Position numbers and translations under genes: made by a program. A stretch of 15,099 nucleotides of DNA from Ochromonadaceae sp. CCMP2298 (Eukaryota > Sar > Synurophyceae > Ochromonadales > Ochromonadaceae): contig MU634154.1 in NCBI GenBank assembly GCA_026770595.1, positions 1 to 15,099 on the forward strand, given 5' to 3'. Below the pieces are notes generated by a model. That model had not been told where the DNA came from. It saw only the letters and a list, made by a program, of their open reading frames with translations, and did no database searches. Position 1 is the first letter of the stretch; each line of letters opens with the position of its first letter. Below, piece by piece: positions 1-6,916 of this stretch.

Positions 1-90
1 AGGGGAGGGGGGGGAGAGGAAGTAGGATTAGTCAGTGGACACAACAGACACACACTTTCTCTCTGCCAATCTGCCTCTGCCAGTACTTAC
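1..90 (-). other. Intron of the nucleoside transporter gene, running off the left edge
   Basis: On the minus strand the transporter exon ends at 91 and is followed by a perfect GTAAGT donor (90-85). Reading on toward base 1 there is a branch-point-like CTGACTAAT and then a long C/T tract that reaches the window edge, so the acceptor should lie just outside. If unspliced, the frame stops at once at the TAA at 89-87. That would leave the transporter with only eight helices, so splicing is the better reading. Confidence 0.75.
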
Positions 91-1936
91 TTGGGGAAGT
101 CTGGGTGGAACGTGTATGCGAAGAAGACAGACAACAGGCAGGCCCTTATCGCACTCAGCACCAGCAGCCACCCGCTTGCCTGCACGAAAGAGGGCCGCGG
201 CAGGAAGGTCAGCGGTCTGCCCAGCAGGTCTGAAATCAGCCGCACGAAGTAGAGTTCCTGCGCTATGTGCGGCCTGCGCGAGCCCACGTAGGCAAAGAAG
301 GACGCGTGGAAGATGGAGCTCCACACGGTCAGCACCAGAGCCACTGCCAGTTTGCACACAGTCCTGGTGCGCGCGCGCGTCCTGACTTTCTGCGGGGCCT
401 GGGTCTGAGCCTCGCTGATGCTCTGGCTATGTCTGGAAAAGGGGCTGGGGTTTTGGCTGTATTTTGGGTAGCCGGTGCTGCTGCGGCCCCCCATTCCCCG
501 GAATCCCAGCAGCAGCGCGTCGTCGCAGAGCGGGTCCCACTCGCCGCTGTCGCACTCCAGATCGTATTCAGAGGCGAATTCGGAGTCGTATTCGGCATAT
601 TCGGTGGCGAATTCAGAGGCGTGCTGAGGAAAGTAGCTCTGGATCTGGGGCTGGGACTGGGTGTGGGTCTTCCCTTCCTGTGCCGGTAGGTTTCCCTCAG
701 TCAGCCCAGCTGTGAATGGGGAGGGGGTGGGCTCATCGTCTGCCTCGCTGAACTCAAGCAGCTGCGCGTGCAGTGCGCCTTCTCTCTCCACTGTCCTCAC
801 TGTCACCTCCGACGCCTCTGACCCAACCATCCATATCCCCTCCACCCCCCCCTGCTCGATTTCATCTGCCCCATTCCCCTGCCCCATTCCCAGGTCCTCG
901 TCTTGCTGGCTGTCACCATCGGGGCCGTCTGACTGCTCGAGAGCGCCGTACCCACTGCTGAGGGAGCTGAGAGAGGGCTGCAGGGGGGACCACAGAGCGC
1001 CACCGCCCCCACCCCCACCGCAGGCGTATGCGCAGTAGCGGCACCCGTACCAGCGCAGCAGTGCCAGCAGGTCATCGCCAGCTTCCCGGCCCATAGAGCG
1101 GTCCTTGGCTGCCAGCACTGCGCGCATGGTCTTGCAGTCCAGCAGGGTCAGCCAGGCGCCCAGTGCGAATGAAATCAGGGCCGCATTTATGCCGTAGAAG
1201 GTGGCCAGCGTGCTGTGCGAGGGCACGCCCCCCAGGCCCAGCACCACCACAGCCGCGATGGTGTACAGTTCTGGGCATCGGAATCCGATCTGCAGGTAGG
1301 CGATGGCGGGGCCGGGGATCTGCGCAGCCAGCATGGAGGCAGTGCCGTGGCAAAGCCAGGAAGATGCGCCTAGAGTCAGGAACAGCACCAGTATGCTAGC
1401 CCTACTGCGCACCCATATAAAGGCTGTCATGGCCCCAACCATGGCGAGGAAGCAGGTTCCTCCGCGCAGGAGGTACGCGTTGCGCGATCCGATAGCCCTG
1501 TCTCCCTTGGAGTCCAGCAGTGTCTGCAGCAGAGCCACTGGCAGGCCGGGCAGGTAGTAGGCACAGGATATTTGTACGCAGAAGCCGGCCCCGTAGGTGG
1601 CCTTATAATAGGAGATCAGGCTGCCCAGAGTGGTCCAGGGCTGTAGGAGTGGAGAGGGATGGGAGTGAGGAGAGTGGGATGAGAGGGGTTGGATGAGAGA
1701 GGTGGGGTGAGAGAGGTGGGGTGAGCAGCGGCATGTGGTTCGGCGATTTCAACAAAGATGGGCAGAATTGGCGATAGACACGTGGATATGAGTCTTACGA
1801 GCATGTATCCGCACGAGATGACTGCGAAGGCTATGGGGATCTGCCACTTCACCGAGTTCACGTATTCCGGCTCCAATGAAGACTCGGCCGTGCCCTCGCT
1901 CCTCCCCTCAGCTTGGTCCTTGCTCGTTCCTGTCAT
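91..1936 (-). CDS. Equilibrative nucleoside transporter (SLC29/ENT-like), 3' partial
   Basis: This is a membrane carrier likely to move nucleosides or nucleobases down their gradient. Exon 1 is 1799-1936 (46 codons from ATG 1936). Intron 1641-1798 runs from GTAAGA to CTACAG. Exon 2 is 91-1640, ending two bases into a codon. Splicing joins CGYML to PWTTLGSLISYY, recreating the family's G..LLPWN..-like end of helix 1. I count helices near residues 32-46 plus the joined exon, 65-85, 100-125, 130-155, 170-190 and 195-220, then two more near 475-500 and 530-555. Just before the last one is DLLGRPLTFL, matching the family D..GR signature ahead of helix 8. ENTs have 11 helices, so helices 9-11 should lie beyond base 1. 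The loop between helices 6 and 7 is very long (about 250 residues), acidic and low-complexity, with a seven-glycine run and repeated EFA(T/S)EY. Assignment is by motif and topology, and substrate is unknown. Confidence 0.8.
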
Positions 1937-2324
1937 CGTCTCTGAATGTATGAGTCTGACCGATGGAAGATGGGGCTGGATGAGAAGACCACGTCCTTGT
2001 GGCGAGTGCCGAGAGAGGCATGGTCTTGTGTTTCAATCCTCACTTCTGGAGCGTAAGAGGCAAAAAAACGAGGGAGGGTTTGTGAGCGAAAGGGTTAACT
2101 AACTGACAACACAAACCCGGAAACTTTACAACCGAAAACTTTGTAAAATCAGTAACTTACCTTATCGTATGAAATAGGCTAATTTCGATCATAAGCCAGA
2201 GCAGCGTACGCCGTCTTGTGCACACAATACTCTACAGTGTCTACATTATTGAGAGTCGTATGGTCCGAATACATATTCCCCAGGGTTGGGCCACGCCAAG
2301 TCCAAGAAGCTCAGATTCCTAGCT
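1937..2324 (-). promoter_or_regulatory. 5' leader of the transporter gene with a leader intron and a uORF
   Basis: Between the LTO1 stop and the transporter ATG there is no other coding gene. On the minus strand a leader exon ends at 2161 (CGATAAG) before GTAAGT. The acceptor follows a T-rich tract and CTCCAG at 2046, giving a 115-bp intron (2046-2160). In the second leader exon an ATG at 2021 opens a 37-codon frame that stops at 1908, past the transporter ATG at 1936 and in a different frame. The rest is AT-richer sequence that must hold the transporter promoter. No TATA box is clear. Confidence 0.5.
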
Positions 2325-2978
2325 TCACCACTGCTGAGTGACGGCCGTGACTGCCGCAGCCGCGGGAAGGAAGGCGCCCGCACTGTTAGGGGAGGATGCG
2401 CAGACCTGTTTGTAGAGCGCCCTAAGCGCTGCCACCTCTCTGACGAAGTCCACGGCCTGCGAGTTGGTCAGGGGCAGTGCGCGTATACGGTCCAGCAGCT
2501 CTGCCCTCCTGCGCTCGCCCCTGGAGACCCTCGGTCCAGTCCCAGCTCCATCCCCAGCCCCAGTCCCAACCCCAGCCCCAGCCCCAGTCCCAGTCTCGGC
2601 CTCTGTCGCTCCTGTCGCCACGGAGGTGAAAGCAGCGGCAGATGTAGAAACAGAGACAGAGACAGAGGCAGAGGCAGACGAGGGAGCAGGGGGCGAAGGT
2701 GGAGGCCCCTCAGTCCCAGCCGCTCCCTCACTCTGTGTCTGCCCCTGCGCTTGTACCTGTGGCACCCCGCCCACCACCCGCTCCATGAAGCCTGTCTCCA
2801 GTCCGATGGCATAGCCGCGCAGGAACCCGCCCCTGCGCCCCTCCTCCAGGAAGAACGCCTCCTCCCTCGCTGCTTGTGCGCCCTCCACCACGCCCGCCTC
2901 GTACATGGACTGCTCGAGGAGCAGCGCTGCGTCGAAGTCGAAAGGGTCTGCAACCGCTGCGTCGCTGAATGCGCTCAT
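2325..2978 (-). CDS. LTO1: LTO1/ORAOV1-like (Yae1-domain) adaptor for Fe-S delivery to ABCE1
   Basis: Single exon, 217 residues. The first ATG in frame is at 2978; codons upstream lack a Met. Residues 11-65 carry the Yae1/Lto1 domain: DPFDFD, then glycines at 29, 33, 47, 51, 55, 59 and 63, the GX3 repeat of the family (EEGRRGGFLRGYAIGLETGF). Residues about 70-150 are a low-complexity insert rich in Ser/Pro/Glu and then Gly/Thr/Ala, and 155-200 look helical. The protein ends in QQW. In yeast and humans Lto1 with Yae1 links the cytosolic Fe-S targeting complex to the ribosome-recycling ATPase Rli1/ABCE1, and the Lto1 C-terminal tryptophan is the contact. The retained terminal Trp supports the same role here. 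At 217 residues it is longer than typical family members (about 130-160), through the insert. Confidence 0.8.
   Translation of the reverse strand: MSAFSDAAVADPFDFDAALLLEQSMYEAGVVEGAQAAREEAFFLEEGRRGGFLRGYAIGLETGFMERVVGGVPQVQAQGQTQSEGAAGTEGPPPSPPAPSSASASVSVSVSTSAAAFTSVATGATEAETGTGAGAGVGTGAGDGAGTGPRVSRGERRRAELLDRIRALPLTNSQAVDFVREVAALRALYKQVCASSPNSAGAFLPAAAAVTAVTQQW
2534..2677. repeat. Hexamer-type microsatellites inside LTO1
   Basis: At about 2534-2597 the plus strand repeats CCCCAG/CCCAGT-like hexamers, which on the coding minus strand give a Gly-Ala/Gly-Thr alternating run. At about 2650-2677 there are CAGAGA/GACAGA hexamers, read as a Ser-Val repeat. Both lie in the variable linker and keep the frame, so they most likely arose by slippage. 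Confidence 0.7.
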
Positions 2979-3386
2979 CGCCTCGTCTGCAGTGTGCACT
3001 CTGCAGGTCTGTCAGTGAAGCCTGCTCTGCCTTCGCCCACTCCTGTGCTTTCGAACAAGGGGATGACGTGACCTGCCAGTGGATGCTGGGCCTCAGCTTG
3101 TTTCTCAGCTGCAACTGTGGACTGTGGAAGGAACTGTGGTGCTCTCCTCTCTCCAACACTCTTTGACTCCCCACCCCCAATCTCTTCCAATCTAAAAACC
3201 CTCACAATAATCTGGAAATTAGTTGGGTTATGAATCAAAAATTCAATACAAAAGAAGGGAAGATTTGGGTGAGATATTTTGGAGCCTCTTTCTGCAAGAC
3301 CGATTGACCTGCGGGCAGATTCCAACCTCTCTCGAGCAGTTCTCACAACGAGTTCACCCGGACGCCCCACAAGGATCCCGACTGTC
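2979..3386. promoter_or_regulatory. Divergent promoter between LTO1 and V-ATPase H
   Basis: A 408-bp spacer between two start codons facing apart. It holds two CCAATCT copies on the plus strand at 3177-3183 and 3187-3193, exactly 10 bp apart, followed by an A/T-rich stretch to about 3260. An AAATTCAATAC element lies at 3239-3249, about 140 bp before the V-ATPase ATG. No gene is visible inside. Function as a promoter is inferred from position. Confidence 0.5.
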
Positions 3387-4862
3387 ATGGCGGAGTTCGA
3401 GAATGGCGAGTCGCTGAGCGCTCGCAAGTCCGACATAGTGGAGGCGCTGTACAAGAGCATCCCCTGGGATGTGGTGGTCAGAAACGAGGTCATACGGCTG
3501 AGAGACGTAAGACCCACTCGCCCATTTACTTGATATAACGCTGCACGGCACTGCAGCGCATACCCCACCTCCACCTCTAACACCCACCTTAACCCCACCT
3601 CTAACCCCACCTCTACCCCACACCTCTTGTGCTCCCTCACCTCAACCTCACAGCACCAGGTCATCATCCGATCCCACGACAACCTCGAAGTCGTAGTAGA
3701 CAACGCCGAGGACTCCCTAGAGCTCGGCCGCATCCTTCTGAAGCTATCCGACTCCCCCCACGACATCAGACTTGTGAAGTATGGCTTCCTTCGGGCCGAG
3801 CAGATCCTGGGCCTGACGCCCGACGGCAACGACGCGTACGGCATCAAGCACGCGAGCATGTTCACCTTCGGAGGAGTGTACATCAACGACCACACGCTGA
3901 TCAAGGGTCTCCTCTGCCCAGACGTTGAGGTGCAGCGCTCTGCGGCTTTGGTGTTCGCTGCGCTGCTGAATGTGTACGAGGGGGACGCGAAGAGACTGTT
4001 GGACTGGGTCACGGCCAAACTCGTGTCCTCCACAGATGGGGCATGGGAGGTAGCTCTGCCTGTGCTGTCCATGTACGTCAAGTCTAGTGCGCACAAGGCG
4101 GGCCTGATCGAGGCAGGGGTGGTGGAGAACGTGGCCTCGGTGCTGCGTGCGATAGATCTGCGGGGAAAGACGCAGCAGGTGTACGAGCTAGTGTTCGTCC
4201 TGTGGACACTCGCCCTAGGCGCTGAGGACTCCGCTGTTTTCCTCTCAGCCGGCCTAATTCCCCTGTTGGTGGAGCTGCTGTCTGTGGCGCCTACGCGCAA
4301 GATCGTGCGCATGGTGCTGGCCCTGCTGTCCATCCTCGCTGCCCCTGAGGATGATGCCACCCTAAATGAGATGCTCACTGCGAATCTGGTGCGCGTACTG
4401 GACACCATGAAGCACAACAACTTCCTCAAGGGCGGGGAGGATGAGGACGTGGAGGCGGATTTCAAGAATCTCTACGAAGTGCTGGCCCGTAACTACAGAG
4501 AGCTGTCCTCGTACGACCGCTGGGCATCACAGGTGGGCACAGGCGCACTGCGCTGGGGCGTGGTGCACACAGAAAAGTTCTGGCGGGAGAATGCGAAGCT
4601 GCTGGAGGAGGACGGGTTCAAGACGTTGCGGAAGCTGATTGAGCTGCTGAAGTCGGCTAACCCTGAGATAGCCTCGGTGGCTCTGTACGACGTGGGTGAG
4701 TTCGCCAGGTTCTATCCCAACGGACGCGTGATTCTCAGTCGTCTGGGTGCCAAGGACCAGGTGATGCTGATGATGGAGAGCGGCGGCAACGCGGAGGTGC
4801 AAAGACACACGCTGCAGTGCATCTCAAAACTCATGGTCTCGAACTGGGAGTTCCTGCGGTGA
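3387..4862 (+). CDS. VMA13: V-type proton ATPase subunit H
   Basis: Cytosolic regulatory subunit of the V1 sector, needed for coupling and for silencing ATPase activity of free V1; it acts at vacuole and endosome membranes. Exon 1 is 3387-3506 (40 codons), with donor GTAAGA. Exon 2 starts at 3654 after CTCACAG, or at 3660 after the next CAG; both keep frame. The product is 442 (or 440) residues, the normal family size. The N-terminal half is alpha-helical ARM-like repeats. The C-terminal part carries the family hallmarks: YDRWASQV, W-GVVHTEKFWRENA near residues 330-350, LLKSANPEIASVALYDVGEF, YPNGRVIL and the final LMVSNWEFL. The intron (3507-3653) holds tandem ACCCCACCTCT-type repeats. It is divergent from LTO1 and convergent with the G gamma gene. 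Confidence 0.92.
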
Positions 4863-5406
4863 TGGGTGATTGAGCGGAACAGCGGACACTGGCTTGCAGG
4901 CCGGTGATAAATAGAACTATGAACTACTCGTACTACACAGGGGCAGAGGCGACACTACATGTGCACTTACGATGTATAGTACACACGCCCCAGCCCCCCC
5001 CCCCCTCCAACATATACAAACACTGACCCACCACCACCACCACCGTCAAGCAGTAGTGCAATAGCAGCTTACAGCAGCAGTTTAGCAGTAGCAGTAGCAG
5101 TCCACAGCATCAGTGTCGCAGCAGTAGCAGTTACTTGCCTGAGCGTCCTGACCGTGCCTCTAGCCTTCTGCACGATACATGATACATATGCTCCGTCATT
5201 TGTCATGCATGTCAGTTACACACACCTTTGTTTGGAGTAAAATAAAGAGCTGGTGACTGGTTTCGTTATTAATAACTGATGAAACTAGTGACAAATAACA
5301 CTAGTGTAAGTTAGGTTGGTTTGAAATCAAGTAGTCTGTAGATAAGACTAAGATAGAACCACTGACTCGATCCGCGATTCTCAGCTACAAACGCCTGAAT
5401 TACTGA
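4863..5406. other. Convergent 3' region between V-ATPase H and G gamma
   Basis: No gene is visible. It contains the 3' UTRs of two genes that face each other. An AATAAA at 5241-5246 on the plus strand could be the poly(A) signal of the V-ATPase gene, giving a roughly 400-base 3' UTR. Simple repeats fill 4994-5131. A 7-bp inverted repeat, ACTAGTG (5284-5290) and CACTAGT (5299-5305), could fold as a small hairpin. No canonical signal is seen for the minus-strand gene. Confidence 0.4.
4994..5131. repeat. Cluster of simple repeats (poly-C, CCA, CAG/TAG)
   Basis: Twelve consecutive C at 4994-5005, a (CCA)n run at about 5028-5043, and an imperfect CAG/TAG/GCA trinucleotide tract at about 5048-5131. 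It lies in the V-ATPase H 3' flank and is probably microsatellite drift in non-coding sequence. Confidence 0.7.
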
Positions 5407-5852
5407 TTAACATATACTACATCCTCCTCCACCGCCTCCACTCGAGTGCCAAGGATTGGGGTCGCCCTTGGCGGCGCTAAACGGCTCCGGCGTTGCGTTA
5501 ACAAACCCCACGATCCTGTTGGGGAGTAGAGACAGACATAGACATAGGAGAAAAGACCAATATGGAAGGAGAGGAGGAGAGGAGAAGAGGTAGTACAGTC
5601 AGCACGTGAGCAAGTTTGATGAGCAACCGGCGATGCACTTACTCATTGCAGGACTGTGAAAGGGGCTGGGAGTTCTTGTAGATCGCGAGCTCGCCCTCCA
5701 ACTTTGCGCACTGCCATGGGGTGCAGGTCGGGGGAACAGGAGAATGGAGCAGTCAGGACCGGAAAATAAAGGCTTCCACGAGGGCGCAAACGGCAGGACG
5801 CGTGCTAAATACTTACATCCTTCTGGATCTTCGCCAAAGCTGCCTCGGACAT
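5407..5852 (-). CDS. Heterotrimeric G-protein gamma subunit, three exons
   Basis: Partner of G beta; the dimer anchors at the plasma membrane and signals downstream of G-protein-coupled receptors. Exon 1 is 5817-5852 (MSEAALAKIQKD), intron 5711-5816. Exon 2 is 5643-5710 (CAKLEGELAIYKNSQ..), intron 5516-5642. Exon 3 is 5407-5515. Both introns have GTAAGT donors and CAG acceptors, and the split Glu codon (GA|G) is restored by splicing. The product is 70 residues, the usual G gamma size. An N-terminal helix (1-30) can pair with G beta; SCNEIVGFVNATPEPF matches the second helix and the DPL-like segment, DPNPW (53-57) matches the conserved NPF/NPW, and the end is a glycine spacer and CSIC, a CaaX prenylation box. 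X = Cys suggests farnesylation. The layout is close to amoebal and fungal G gamma (family knowledge). It is too short per exon for ORF calling. The alternative is an unrelated small CaaX protein, which I think unlikely. Confidence 0.85.
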
Positions 5853-6916
5853 CTTCCAACGAATTTGCTTCTACAAAGGCTGGCAGGGCTGGAACAATAT
5901 CAGCGATTTGATTATCCTAAAATCGGGGAGAGGAAAACTGCGCCAATTACAGCTATGCGACCGCAGAGACTGGATCAAGACGCAGGCGTCAAGGTTGCGG
6001 CGCAAGCTTGAGTCGGTGGAGTATTAGGAGGCACGGTGGTTGGGCGAATCTGCAGCTACAAGCAGAGGTGAACTGTTGAGGAGCAAGCAAAAGCGACAGA
6101 CCTTTGCCCCTGAGGTGTCCACCATATCTTTGGCATTTTTTCGGGTTTTGATTGGTTCTTTTCCTTGGCGAGATGGGAAATGAGACTCTGGCGAAACGGT
6201 TTTTTTCCGAATAAATCTACAGTACGTACTCTTAGTTCGGGCTTATTCCCTCCCTTTTTTCCCTCTTGTTGTCGCATGAACACATGAAAGGAGGGGAGCG
6301 CTTGTAAATTACCGGTAAGTGATTAAAATCAGTTTTAATAATTGCTGAATCGGTACGGGGCACGACTTTGGCTATGCGATATAATGTTCTCTATTTCTTC
6401 AAAAGCCGGTATCCTCTCCCTGCTCTCCTCATTGCCGTAAGTCCAAATACAGCTTGCATTTTGGCAGTCGGCCTCCGATAACGTAGAGAACAGACAAGCG
6501 GACGCAGAAGAAGCGCCACCCAGATGGACAAAAGGGTCATCGTTCCAGCACTGACGAAGTACCCTCGAGATGAGCTGTCGATTTTCCCCCATTTTTAGGT
6601 GTGGGATTTTTTGGGGGTTTTGAGGTACTGAGCTGCTAAAATATGGGGGAATTGTAAGCGTTTTGGAAAAAAATCGAACTATTGTTGCGTTGGAACACTC
6701 CCTCATCGTTTCCAGCAGCAAGAAGGGACATCTCTTCAACTCCAACCCCGCCTCCTGCTGCATATTCCTCGGCCATTCGTCAAAGGCGCGTCCGCAAGCA
6801 GTCCTCCCGACCATGCAGCAGCCAGCGCACGAGTAGCAGCTAGGCGTTCCGCAGCGATCGTCTGGTTGCGTGTACTCATCCTCGTTTGCTCGAACTGCGA
6901 GCTTTAGCTGCGCCAG
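5853..6916. promoter_or_regulatory. Divergent spacer between G gamma and the TMEM184-like gene
   Basis: 1.06 kb between two start codons facing apart. It includes CAAATTCG on the minus strand at 5867-5860, just upstream of the G gamma ATG. CCAAT occurs on plus at 5943-5947 and on minus at 6155-6151, and A/T-rich tracts at 6120-6250. A 7-bp palindrome, ATTAAAA-TCAG-TTTTAAT, lies at 6322-6339. The right half overlaps an uncertain minus-strand ORF (6335-6814, listed separately). No RNA gene was recognised. Confidence 0.45.
6335..6814 (-). CDS. Uncertain small ORF, cysteine-containing, unknown function
   Basis: From ATG 6814 an open frame of 159 codons runs to a TAA at 6335, outside the shadow of the neighbouring TMEM184 exon. 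No family is recognised. The C-terminal half has a spacing seen in small disulfide modules: CLFSTLSEADCQNASCIW, with Cys, Cys, Cys-x-Trp. There is no signal peptide at this ATG, so a secreted product would need an upstream exon. Codon use is less GC-biased at third positions than in the neighbours. It could be a genuine lineage-specific gene, a decayed gene, or chance. Later in-frame ATGs lie at about 6765, 6709 and 6600. Confidence 0.2.
   Translation of the reverse strand: MVGRTACGRAFDEWPRNMQQEAGLELKRCPFLLLETMRECSNATIVRFFSKTLTIPPYFSSSVPQNPQKIPHLKMGENRQLISRVLRQCWNDDPFVHLGGASSASACLFSTLSEADCQNASCIWTYGNEESRERIPAFEEIENIISHSQSRAPYRFSNY

Noticed and set aside
87-92. TAA at 89-87 as the true stop of the nucleoside transporter
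   Set aside because: It lies inside a perfect GTAAGT donor, and the protein would lack helices 9-11 of the family; splicing is more likely.
2975-4465. Minus-strand 496-codon open frame opposite V-ATPase H
   Set aside because: It is Ser/Arg-rich without any domain, lies antisense to strongly supported V-ATPase codons and runs through an intron and a promoter; it is a product of GC-biased codon use.
5370-5395. tRNA-like B-box (GATCGAGTC on minus)
   Set aside because: No acceptor stem, anticodon arm or A-box at the right distance; no tRNA recognised anywhere in the window.
6056-6283. Minus-strand 75-codon frame
   Set aside because: It is Lys-rich and low-complexity with no family motif, and it lies in A/T-rich promoter-like sequence upstream of G gamma.
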